Source: Dehalococcoidia bacterium (GTDB lineage Bacteria > Chloroflexota > Dehalococcoidia > Dehalococcoidales > JAUWZL01). From it: a stretch of 18,598 nucleotides of DNA. The translations under genes were made by a program, and so were the position numbers. The stretch spans positions 1 to 18,598 of the forward strand of contig JAUWZL010000002.1 in assembly GCA_030615305.1 (NCBI GenBank). Direction: 5' to 3'. The notes under the pieces were generated by a model, which was not told where the DNA came from, did no database searches, and was given only the letters and a program-made list of their open reading frames with translations. Shown piece after piece: positions 1-6,649 of this stretch (the first letter of the stretch is position 1; the number at the start of each line of letters is the position of its first letter).

Positions 1-1
1 T

Positions 2-121
2 TGGCGTGTTGTGTCTTGGCAACTAAGAGACTTGTACAACCTAAAGGTCTCCCTAAAGACAGAATGGAATGCTAATAATGCAGACTTTGAAGCAACGGGA
101 TTGCTCGTTGAGGGTTCATAA
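2..121 (+). CDS. Possible C-terminal tail of an upstream gene, cut by the window edge
   Basis: An open frame enters from the left edge and runs about 39 codons to a TAA at 119-121. Its composition (several Trp, Leu, Asn, and an end reading ATGLLVEGS) looks protein-like, and the other two forward frames close early. I do not recognise the family, no start is visible, and 39 codons is too short to exclude chance. Treat it as a tentative partial gene. Confidence 0.3.
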   Translation, partial: WRVVSWQLRDLYNLKVSLKTEWNANNADFEATGLLVEGS

Positions 122-319
122 ATCAGACCATTTCGCAACAAGCTAAATAATGAGATAGGCCCCTGTAGCTATTCAATTTGAAGTACCGAAACACCATATT
201 GTGCAAAGTGCACTGACATGGTAATATCTTGTTCAAAAATAGTAAGCCAAGATTAATCAGGGCCAAAACAAGCCAGCGGCGGGTTATCAAAAGCCTGTGC
301 TAAACTTATGCAAAACGTA
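122..319. other. Intergenic stretch with no recognised gene
   Basis: No convincing coding frame, tRNA or known structured RNA was seen. The only structure noted is a short perfect inverted repeat at 201-213 (GTGCA, AAG loop, TGCAC), nested inside CCAT 194-197 and ATGG 218-221. It has no T-run, so it is not a convincing terminator for the possible upstream gene. Confidence 0.4.
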
Positions 320-1252
320 TCAACCCGGCAGTACCGCCCCTATGAATTGCCTCTGCCCTCTCAAGAATTCAGCAGCAGACATAGCCCGCTTGCCCTCCAT
401 CTGCACCATTAGAACACCAAAGACCCCGTCACCGGTTTTGACGCCAAAGCCAGCCCGGGGCAGAGCTACTACCTGTCCTGCTGGAACCGCTTCTGCCTCA
501 GGTAGCGGCATCGCCTCAATAATCTTCAGCATTTTTCCCCGCCACCTGGTGTAACACCCGGGCCAGGGATAGAAGGCACGCACCCGCCGCCAGATGTCCA
601 CCGCCGGCAGCCGCCAGTCAATCTCGCCGGCCTCTTTGGCGATTGTACCGGAATAGGTAGCCCCGTCTTCATCCTGGGGCTGGGGGGTAAGCTCCCCCCT
701 CGTCCAGGCTAGTAATACATCCTGGAGAAGGTGAGCCGCTATCAGGGACAGCTTTGAGGTAAGTGAGCCCGTATTATCCCTATCCGATATAGGAATCTGA
801 GCCCTGGCTAGTACCGGTCCGGTATCCAACCCCTTACCCATCAGCATAATGCTGACGCCGGTAAACCCATCGCCAGCCAGAATAGCGGCCACCACCGGCG
901 AAGCCCCCCGGTGTCTGGGCAGAAGTGAGGGGTGCATATTAATGCAGCCGTATTTAGGCAGTTCTAAGACTGGCTGCGGCAGAATCTGGCCAAAGGCAGC
1001 CACCACTATAACGCCTGGTTGAAAGCCGGCTAGCTCGGCTACTGCCTCCGCCTTCTTCAGGCTAACTGGCTGCACCACCGGTAAGTTAAAAGCCGCCGCC
1101 GCTTTCTTTACCGGAGGAGAAACCGGCCGGCGCCCCCTACCGGCCAACCTATCAGGCTGGGTATAGACAGCCACCACCTGATAGTCATTAAGCACTAGAT
1201 GCTCAAGAGGCAGGATGGCAAACTCCGGGGTACCCATGAAAATAACTCGCAC
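320..1252 (-). CDS. fmt: Methionyl-tRNA formyltransferase
   Basis: Transfers a formyl group from 10-formyl-tetrahydrofolate to initiator Met-tRNA in the cytoplasm. The N-terminus reads VRVIFMGTPEFA, typical of the family. The catalytic signature INMHPSLLPRHRG holds the Asn and His of the family's catalytic triad, and the Asp is in GKGLDTGPV. The C-terminal part carries the usual OB-like region with an FYPWPGCYT segment. The frame is open to 1285, but a GTG at 1252 preceded by GAGAGG at a good distance is the likelier start; it gives 310 residues, the normal family length. It is not next to peptide deformylase, its common partner. It is divergent from dnaA and ends in TGA. Confidence 0.95.
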   Translation of the reverse strand: MRVIFMGTPEFAILPLEHLVLNDYQVVAVYTQPDRLAGRGRRPVSPPVKKAAAAFNLPVVQPVSLKKAEAVAELAGFQPGVIVVAAFGQILPQPVLELPKYGCINMHPSLLPRHRGASPVVAAILAGDGFTGVSIMLMGKGLDTGPVLARAQIPISDRDNTGSLTSKLSLIAAHLLQDVLLAWTRGELTPQPQDEDGATYSGTIAKEAGEIDWRLPAVDIWRRVRAFYPWPGCYTRWRGKMLKIIEAMPLPEAEAVPAGQVVALPRAGFGVKTGDGVFGVLMVQMEGKRAMSAAEFLRGQRQFIGAVLPG

Positions 1253-1685
1253 TTTAAGCCTCTCAGGAGGAAATTCTAACACCAAAGGATTTTTCCAGCA
1301 AGCGAAATTTCCACAGCCGAAATTAGTCAGCCTTCGTTTTTGCCATTTGGGGAAAATATTCCTAAGTAATATTTATTTTCTACCTGTCAGCTCAATATTG
1401 GGCAAAATAATCAGCCTGAGAGACCTTGCAAGATATTAAGGGGGGCAAAATCGGCCATCAATCAGTGCCAGACGCCTTGCCATCTCTGGTTATCTGCTGA
1501 TACCATTTAGAAGATTCATTAGCCCCTCACCAGCACCGGACAGGGTCAACTACTACCCCAAGCAGCTTGGGGTGAGCAGTACACAAAGAAGGCAACTTAA
1601 GTAACAATAGGACTTATTAAGCAATATCCATCACTTCAGTGAACTAAACGTCTGAGTTGGCCAAGGTTAGGAGAGACCCTGCAGG
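1253..1685. promoter_or_regulatory. Divergent fmt/dnaA intergenic region, possible part of the origin
   Basis: This 433-bp gap between two divergent genes must hold both promoters, but I could not pick a convincing -35/-10 pair for either. The part near fmt (about 1350-1440) is AT-rich with several AATATT runs. One TTATC core (1490-1498) resembles the first half of a DnaA box, and no canonical TTATCCACA is present. A strong palindrome lies at 1555-1573. No coding frame or RNA gene was recognised. Confidence 0.4.
1555..1573. repeat. 19-bp palindrome upstream of dnaA
   Basis: Perfect 9-bp inverted arms (ACCCCAAGC and GCTTGGGGT) around a single central base, 113 bp before the dnaA start. With a one-base spacer it looks more like a protein-binding operator than a hairpin, although a 7-bp stem with a 5-base loop is possible. 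No T-run follows on either strand. Confidence 0.55.
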
Positions 1686-3029
1686 ATGAGGTCAGCACAA
1701 GAAATCTGGGAAGCGGCCCTGGGGGAGTTGCAGCTCCAAGTCAACAAACCAAACTACCATACCTGGTTTAAGGGGGCCAAGGGCTTAGCCTATCAAGGTG
1801 ACCAGTTTATTATCGGTGTGCCAAACGCTTTCGTTGCTGAGTATTTAGACAAGAACCAGCGGTCCCTAATTGAAAAAACCCTCATCGGACTTACCGGTGG
1901 CAATATCACCATCCATTTCCGAGTAAGCTCAGCACAACCAGACTTTTCCGCTGGCTATGCTGGCCGGGGAACCTACGGTACAGAAGAAACTGCCATGTTT
2001 AACCCCAAATACACCTTTGATTCATTCATTGTTGGCGGCTGCAACCGCTTAGCCCATGCCGCTGCCATAGGAGCAGCCCAAAGCCCGGGGCAAAGCTATA
2101 ATCCCCTGTTCATATACAGCGGCTCTGGCTTGGGCAAGACGCATCTACTGCAGGCCATCGGCCACGTGGCTCAGGCAAGCAAGGTGCGGGTGCTCTACGT
2201 CAGCGGTGAGCAGTTTACCAATGACTTCATCAGTGCCATTCGTGAGCATAAAACAGACGATTTCCGCAACAAATATAGAAGTGTGGACTTACTGATGATT
2301 GATGATATTCACTTCATCAGTGGCAAGGAGCAGACGGAGGAGAGCTTTTTCCATACCTTTAATGAGCTGCATAACTCCAACCGCCAGATTGTCATTACCA
2401 GTGACCGCCCACCAAAGTCAATGCCCCTACTAGAAGACCGATTGCGCTCCCGTTTTGAATGGGGGCTAATTGTTGACATTCAGCCACCTGACCTTGAGAC
2501 CCGCCTGGCTATTTTAAAAGCCAAGGCAGAGCAGTCCGGAGCCGAGATTCCACCCGATGTTCTGGAATTTATCGCCCAGCAGATCAAGAAAAACATAAGA
2601 GAACTGGAGGGCGGCCTCAACCGGGTTATGGCCTATGCCCGGCTACTCAGGGCTAAAGTCACTGTTGAGCTGGCAGCCAAAGCGCTCAGGGACATAGCCA
2701 GCAAGGTACTAAGTGGTACTAATATCACACCGCCTCTACTCATTGATGTTGTAGCCAGCAGCTTCTGTCTTACCACTGAAGACCTAATTGGTCGCCAGAG
2801 GGATAAAGAGGTCGCCCAAGCCCGACAGGTAGCAATGTACCTCCTCAAGCAGCAGAACAACTGCTCTCTAGCCGAGATTGGTGCCGTATTGGGAGGCAGA
2901 AACCCATCAACAGTGAGCCATGCTTGTGAAAAAATAGCCTTAGATATTCAAGCTAGCCCTCTGTTAAGGCGTAAGATTGAGAACATAAAGAAGAAAATAA
3001 ACCCTAGTAAAAAGGGCAAGGCCCGCTAA
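1686..3029 (+). CDS. dnaA: Chromosomal replication initiator protein DnaA
   Basis: AAA+ ATPase that binds DnaA boxes and melts the origin. It has 447 residues, normal length with a short domain II. Domain I is at about 1-80, the Walker A GSGLGKT at 146-152, Walker B LLMIDD at 202-207, and arginine-rich sensor segments around 250-256. The domain IV DNA-binding helix-turn-helix ends in the signature at 403-416. That signature reads GGRNPSTVSHA, where the usual form is GGRDHTTV.HA, so residues known in E. coli to read the DnaA box differ. The ATG is the furthest possible start because a TAG lies in frame at 1668-1670. GGAGAG is about 10 bases upstream of it. The gene stands alone, divergent from fmt, with a long AT-rich gap after it. 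Confidence 0.97.
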   Translation: MRSAQEIWEAALGELQLQVNKPNYHTWFKGAKGLAYQGDQFIIGVPNAFVAEYLDKNQRSLIEKTLIGLTGGNITIHFRVSSAQPDFSAGYAGRGTYGTEETAMFNPKYTFDSFIVGGCNRLAHAAAIGAAQSPGQSYNPLFIYSGSGLGKTHLLQAIGHVAQASKVRVLYVSGEQFTNDFISAIREHKTDDFRNKYRSVDLLMIDDIHFISGKEQTEESFFHTFNELHNSNRQIVITSDRPPKSMPLLEDRLRSRFEWGLIVDIQPPDLETRLAILKAKAEQSGAEIPPDVLEFIAQQIKKNIRELEGGLNRVMAYARLLRAKVTVELAAKALRDIASKVLSGTNITPPLLIDVVASSFCLTTEDLIGRQRDKEVAQARQVAMYLLKQQNNCSLAEIGAVLGGRNPSTVSHACEKIALDIQASPLLRRKIENIKKKINPSKKGKAR

Positions 3030-3377
3030 ACGCTCAATGGCACCACCCTGATAACAACCTAGCCAGACTACGATGCCAGCTATACCATAAAGCTGAGCTT
3101 TAATCACCTAAAGAGTGTTGTCAGAATTTTGCATAAACCGCCGGCGATTTTCTATAATGTCCTTAAATTATTGATAACTTGAATCAGCTTCAATATTGCT
3201 TTTGGATATTGTTTTATCCAGATCCAATAGATTAACTACATAGCCGCCATAGTGCACTAGTTACTATGTTATTATGATTATAATTAACCCTATAATATGT
3301 AAATAGGGACTTTAAAATTATTAACCATGGGACCTATTGCATAGTTTAAAAGAATAGGCCGCGCTGAAGTATAAGTT
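3030..3377. promoter_or_regulatory. AT-rich gap between dnaA and obgE, candidate origin and obgE promoter region
   Basis: These 348 bp have no coding frame of note and are strikingly AT-rich from about 3150 to 3330. Three TTATC cores are present (3046-3054 minus, 3169-3177 minus, 3214-3222 plus), the last being TTATCCAGA, one base from a DnaA box. TATAAT hexamers at 3279-3284 and 3291-3296 could be -10 boxes for obgE, but neither has a good -35. Position beside dnaA plus base composition make this the best oriC candidate in the window; this is inference, since no clear box cluster is present. Confidence 0.4.
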
Positions 3378-4643
3378 ATGTTTGACAGGGTTGAGATAAC
3401 AGTAAGAGCTGGTAGCGGCGGGGATGGTATGGTAAGTTTCCGACGTGAGAAGTTCGTGCCCCTAGGTGGTCCCAATGGTGGTGATGGTGGCTGTGGCGGC
3501 AATGTGATAGTCAAAGCTGATAGCAGGGTTACCAGCCTTAACATTTTTCGACAGAAGATGGTTTATCGGGCGGCAGATGGTGGGTCTGGCCGCAGCCGGA
3601 AGAAGCATGGTAAGGATGGTGCAGACCTGGTATTGCTTGTACCGGTGGGCACGGTAGTGTTAAAAAAGACACAGCTCAGCGGTGAAACCAGTACCAATGA
3701 CCTGGCACAACCCAGCCAGCAGGTGGTAGTGGCCAGAGGGGGCAGGGGTGGCTTGGGCAATACTCATTTTGCTTCGTCAACTAATCAGGCACCGAAGATT
3801 GCTCAAAAAGGCGAGGCTGGGGAGGAAAAAGAAATAATCTTAGAACTCAAGCTTATCGCCGACGTTGGCATTATTGGCTATCCTAATGTGGGTAAGTCTT
3901 CTCTGCTGGCAGCGGCATCAGCGGCCAGACCTAAAATAGCCAGCTACCCCTTTACCACTCTGGAGCCTGTTCTGGGTGTAGTTGAGTTTGACCATCGCAG
4001 CTTCGTGCTGGCTGAAGTTCCGGGGTTGATTGCTGGTGCCCACTTGGGGCGGGGTCTTGGTCATGATTTTCTGCGCCACGTTTTACGGACTAAAATTCTT
4101 ATCCATATGGTTGACGGTAGCTCTGCATCTCCAGCAGACGATATGATTCGGGTAAATAACGAGCTTAGCCTCTTTGACTCAGCCCTGGCTCAAAAACTAC
4201 AGCTTGTGGTGGTTAATAAGATTGATTTACCCCAAGTACGTGCTCGGCTGGCTGAGCTTAGCGATACCTTTGGCAGTGTTGGCATCATGGCCCATTTTGT
4301 TTCTGCAATCACCGGCGAGGGAGTTTCCGAGCTCATGGCCAAGGTCTTAGAAATGCTGGACCGGGTTATTGCTCAGGAGGCGGCTAGCAAGAGAGCACCG
4401 GCTAAGGTCTTCCGCCCCAGGCCGAGAAGGGTTGGCGTCAGCGTGCATCGGGAAGGAGACACCTTTATTGTGCTGGCCCCAGAACTGGAACGCCTCGTGG
4501 CCGGGACAGATTTAACCGATATTGAGGCACGTCGTCAGCTTACAAGGCAGATTAGCAAGCCGGCGGTCAGTAAGGCTCTGGAGAAGGCTGGAGTCAAGCC
4601 GGGAGACAAAGTACGCTGTGGTAGTCTAGAATGGGAGAGATAA
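3378..4643 (+). CDS. obgE: GTPase Obg (ribosome assembly and stress GTPase)
   Basis: Obg binds and hydrolyses GTP and acts on 50S ribosome maturation and stress signalling. The 421 residues show the full three-domain form: a glycine-rich Obg fold (about 1-158), a G domain with GYPNVGKS (167-174), FTT (192-194), NKID (280-283) and SAITG (309-313), and a C-terminal OCT domain (about 350-421). The G3 motif reads EVPG (213-216) instead of the usual D.PG. No strong Shine-Dalgarno precedes the ATG. nadD follows after four bases, so the two genes are surely co-transcribed. Confidence 0.96.
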   Translation: MFDRVEITVRAGSGGDGMVSFRREKFVPLGGPNGGDGGCGGNVIVKADSRVTSLNIFRQKMVYRAADGGSGRSRKKHGKDGADLVLLVPVGTVVLKKTQLSGETSTNDLAQPSQQVVVARGGRGGLGNTHFASSTNQAPKIAQKGEAGEEKEIILELKLIADVGIIGYPNVGKSSLLAAASAARPKIASYPFTTLEPVLGVVEFDHRSFVLAEVPGLIAGAHLGRGLGHDFLRHVLRTKILIHMVDGSSASPADDMIRVNNELSLFDSALAQKLQLVVVNKIDLPQVRARLAELSDTFGSVGIMAHFVSAITGEGVSELMAKVLEMLDRVIAQEAASKRAPAKVFRPRPRRVGVSVHREGDTFIVLAPELERLVAGTDLTDIEARRQLTRQISKPAVSKALEKAGVKPGDKVRCGSLEWER

Positions 4644-4647
4644 TGGT

Positions 4648-5259
4648 ATGAACATCGGTGTTCTGGGAGGGACTTTTGACCCTATCCATATCGGGCACCT
4701 TGTTGTGGCTGATGAGGTGACAGCTCGGCTGGGTCTAGCTGAGGTTCTCTTCGTGCCTGCGGGCCAGCCATGGCTAAAGGCAAACACCAGTATTTCGGCG
4801 GCTAAGCACCGCGTCCAGATGGTGCGATTGGCTATCGCTGGTAAGCCCTATTTCAAATTATCCACTATGGAGATAGAGCGGTCTGGCCCGACTTATACCG
4901 TTGATACCATAAAGAAACTGAGAGAGAAACTTGGCACTGGTGATGAGCTCTTTTTTATTCTTGGCTGGGAGAATCTTGAGAACCTGCCGCGGTGGCACCA
5001 GCCAGAACTTCTGATTTCAATGTGTCGTCTGGTGGCTGTGCCCAGAGTTGGTTGCCCAGTCCCCGACCTTGGCTCCTTGGAAGAAGTTATTCCTGGCTTA
5101 TCACAACGGGTCATACTGCTGGATAAGCCGGAGATAGACATCAGCGCCTCGGTAATCAGGGAGCGGATTGCCCTGAGTCTTCCCATTAGCCACCTCGTCC
5201 CAGAGCAGGTTGAGAAGTATATCCAAAAGAACCGATTGTATTTGCCTAAAATTGTTTAG
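4648..5259 (+). CDS. nadD: Nicotinate-nucleotide adenylyltransferase
   Basis: Joins ATP and nicotinate mononucleotide to form deamido-NAD in NAD synthesis. The 203-residue protein begins GVLGGTFDPIHIGHL, the nucleotidyltransferase GTFDP and HxGH motifs, and has the C-terminal SASVIRERI segment in place of the common SSTxIR. GGAGAG at 4632-4637, inside the end of obgE, is its ribosome-binding site. The gap to obgE is four bases. It ends with TAG, and a new promoter begins only 20 bases later, which marks the edge of an accessory cassette. Confidence 0.95.
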   Translation: MNIGVLGGTFDPIHIGHLVVADEVTARLGLAEVLFVPAGQPWLKANTSISAAKHRVQMVRLAIAGKPYFKLSTMEIERSGPTYTVDTIKKLREKLGTGDELFFILGWENLENLPRWHQPELLISMCRLVAVPRVGCPVPDLGSLEEVIPGLSQRVILLDKPEIDISASVIRERIALSLPISHLVPEQVEKYIQKNRLYLPKIV

Positions 5260-5278
5260 GAACCTCAGCCCCCTCTCC

Positions 5279-5307
5279 TTGACAAGCATATTGAAGTGAT
5301 GTATAAT
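5279..5307 (+). promoter_or_regulatory. Perfect-consensus sigma-70 type promoter driving the restriction-modification cassette
   Basis: TTGACA at 5279-5284 and TATAAT at 5302-5307 are separated by exactly 17 bases. Both hexamers match the consensus at every base, the strongest promoter in the window. Transcription would start near 5314, about 20 bases before the first cassette gene. The TT that opens the -35 box is also the end of a 12-base match to a repeat seen at 10890-10901. Confidence 0.85.
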
Positions 5308-5332
5308 GCAGCAAAGTAGAGTACATTAATAC

Positions 5333-5581
5333 ATGATGAAGCAGAGTGTAACAATGCCGAAAAAGTCAAAACGCTCAGATACTACGGCTGTACGAGAGAG
5401 AGCCGCCTTCTCATATGACCCATCCGCTATTAGTCCTGATTTGAAGGAACAAATATTGAGACTGAAAGCGATGGAAAACAGTCCCTATTGGAACCGTAGC
5501 TTTGCTGATATTGCTGGTATGATACTTATGAAGGCAGTGCCTAAAGAAGTAGAGAAATATAAACAGAAAGGTGTAAAGTGA
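5333..5581 (+). CDS. Small hypothetical protein, first gene of the cassette
   Basis: This encodes 82 residues that I do not recognise. The N-terminus is basic and Ser/Lys/Arg-rich; a second Met at residue 8 (5354) is an alternative start, and neither start has a clear Shine-Dalgarno. From about residue 28 (AFSYDPSAISPDLKEQ) the sequence is likely mostly helical, and the end is very lysine-rich. No Cys, membrane segment or clear helix-turn-helix is visible. It directly follows the consensus promoter and is six bases from the methyltransferase frame, in the same reading frame. A regulatory or accessory role for the cassette is possible but only guessed from position. Confidence 0.7.
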   Translation: MMKQSVTMPKKSKRSDTTAVRERAAFSYDPSAISPDLKEQILRLKAMENSPYWNRSFADIAGMILMKAVPKEVEKYKQKGVK

Positions 5582-5587
5582 GTCTCA

Positions 5588-5839
5588 ATGGGCAGTTCTG
5601 AGCAACAACTCAGTCTTTTGAACCAAGCTGTGGAGGAAGCCAAAGAATTCTGCGAAGCTAGAGTAAAGGATTGCTTTGATTGCGACAAAGCTGAAAAGTG
5701 CCCTATTCTAAATGAATTGTTTATCAGCTATTTCAAGAAGAATGGGGTTAATGACTATAAGCCTACAGCAAGGGGTGTTGTCCATCCCAAGAATGCTCTC
5801 AATGAACTAGCAGGAGAGGAGTGGCTCTACTTCAAATAG
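5588..5839 (+). CDS. N-terminal fragment of an interrupted DNA methyltransferase
   Basis: This encodes 83 residues ending at an in-frame TAG (5837-5839). I read it as the front of the methyltransferase and not a separate gene: the frame continues unbroken after the TAG into that gene, and residues 66-82 (HPKNALNELAGEEWLYF) resemble the segment that precedes the AdoMet-binding part of related DNA methylases. Four cysteines (22, 29, 32, 38; C-x6-C-x2-C-x5-C) could bind a metal. The start ATG is chosen for its position six bases after the previous stop, with weak GTGAG upstream. It could instead be an independent small protein, but the match across the stop argues against that. Confidence 0.6.
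   Translation: MGSSEQQLSLLNQAVEEAKEFCEARVKDCFDCDKAEKCPILNELFISYFKKNGVNDYKPTARGVVHPKNALNELAGEEWLYFK
5837..5839 (+). other. In-frame amber codon splitting the methyltransferase
   Basis: The codon order is TTC AAA TAG ACG CTA, with coding-like sequence on both sides in one frame from 5588 to 6604. Changing only this codon to AAG or CAG would restore a 338-residue protein. TAG is an ordinary stop for nadD, hisS, the methyltransferase itself and the HNH gene in this window, so general recoding of TAG is unlikely. Confidence 0.75.
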
Positions 5840-5917
5840 ACGCTACTTACTACATCTTATTCCAGAAAGTATGCCCACGATATCCGTAAGCTGCATGGCG
5901 CTAACAAGCCTCCAGAG

Positions 5918-6604
5918 TTGATGAAGTACTTAATTGAATTCTTCACAAAAAGCGATGGCAAAGTTCTAGACCCCTTTGCTGGCGTTGGAGGCACTCTCAT
6001 AGGTGCTGCTGTTGCAACACCTCCGCGTGAATGTATAGGGATAGAAATCAATCCAAAGTGGGTAGATATCTATAGTGAAGTACTCGAGACTTGTAACTCC
6101 CAGGGAGAGAACCTGCGTAAATATGAGTTAATTCAAGGTGATTGTCTCGAAGTGTTAAAGACTTTTGATGATGGGTACTTCCAGTTTATCGCTACTGACC
6201 CGCCATATAATGTGCACTTAACAAAGACAATGTGCAATGGGCAATATGAGGAGTTTGCTAATCGCAAGACTGATTATGATATGCACTCTGAGGACCCGCG
6301 AGATTTAGCAAATGTTCCATCTTATGAAGACTATCTTGATGCTATGGAGCGTGTGCTAGAGCAATGTTTTCGCGTATTGCAATCTAAGAAATACATGGCT
6401 ATCATAATTCGGAACGCCTACCAAGATGGTGAGTATATCTTTACGCATGTGGACATAGCTAGAAGAGCGAAAAGGCAGGGTTTTGTGTCCAAAGGCGAGA
6501 TAATCTGGTATGAAGCTGGTACAAGACTAAGACCTTATGGGTATCCGTATGCTTATGTCCCCAATATTTCCCATCAGTTTATTGTAATCCTGCGAAAAGA
6601 GTAG
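5918..6604 (+). CDS. DNA methyltransferase, catalytic part (adenine-N6 or cytosine-N4 type), frame broken upstream
   Basis: Transfers methyl groups from AdoMet to an exocyclic amino group of DNA. The AdoMet motif LDPFAGVGGT and the acidic GIEINPKW motif come first; the catalytic DPPYN follows about 76 residues later, and the C-terminus has an RPYGYPYAYVPN segment typical of these enzymes. The first start codons after the upstream TAG are TTG 5918 and ATG 5921. Starting there would remove the HGANKPPEL segment (motif X), which normally helps bind AdoMet, so the true protein very likely begins at 5588 (338 codons with the TAG). The stretch between DPPYN and the next helix is only about 35 residues, so any target-recognition region there is small. 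The stop is TAG, 45 bases before the nuclease gene. Confidence 0.85.
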   Translation: MMKYLIEFFTKSDGKVLDPFAGVGGTLIGAAVATPPRECIGIEINPKWVDIYSEVLETCNSQGENLRKYELIQGDCLEVLKTFDDGYFQFIATDPPYNVHLTKTMCNGQYEEFANRKTDYDMHSEDPRDLANVPSYEDYLDAMERVLEQCFRVLQSKKYMAIIIRNAYQDGEYIFTHVDIARRAKRQGFVSKGEIIWYEAGTRLRPYGYPYAYVPNISHQFIVILRKE

Positions 6605-6609
6605 TAAGA

Positions 6610-6644
6610 TTCTCCTAAGACTTAGGCCGAAAGGCTGAGGAGAA
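6610..6644 (+). promoter_or_regulatory. Hairpin covering the ribosome-binding site of the HNH nuclease
   Basis: TTCTCCT (6610-6616) pairs perfectly with AGGAGAA (6638-6644). An inner stem, CC/GG plus G-C, closes on a GAAA tetraloop at 6629-6632. The 3' arm contains GGAGAA, the only Shine-Dalgarno for the ATG at 6650. No T-run follows, so it is not an intrinsic terminator. The arrangement suggests reduced translation of the nuclease; this is inference from base pairing. Confidence 0.65.
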
Positions 6645-6649
6645 GTTGC

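Noticed and set aside
1310..1320. Canonical DnaA box near TTTCCACAG upstream of dnaA
   Set aside because: Two mismatches to TTATCCACA and no cluster of similar sites around it.
5837..5839. Pyrrolysine decoding of the amber codon
   Set aside because: TAG ends nadD, hisS, the methylase and the HNH gene here, and no pyl genes are visible; a simple nonsense mutation or local readthrough is more economical.
6610..6644. Terminator between methylase and nuclease
   Set aside because: No T-run follows and the nuclease has no other promoter; the ribosome-binding site inside the stem suggests translational control.
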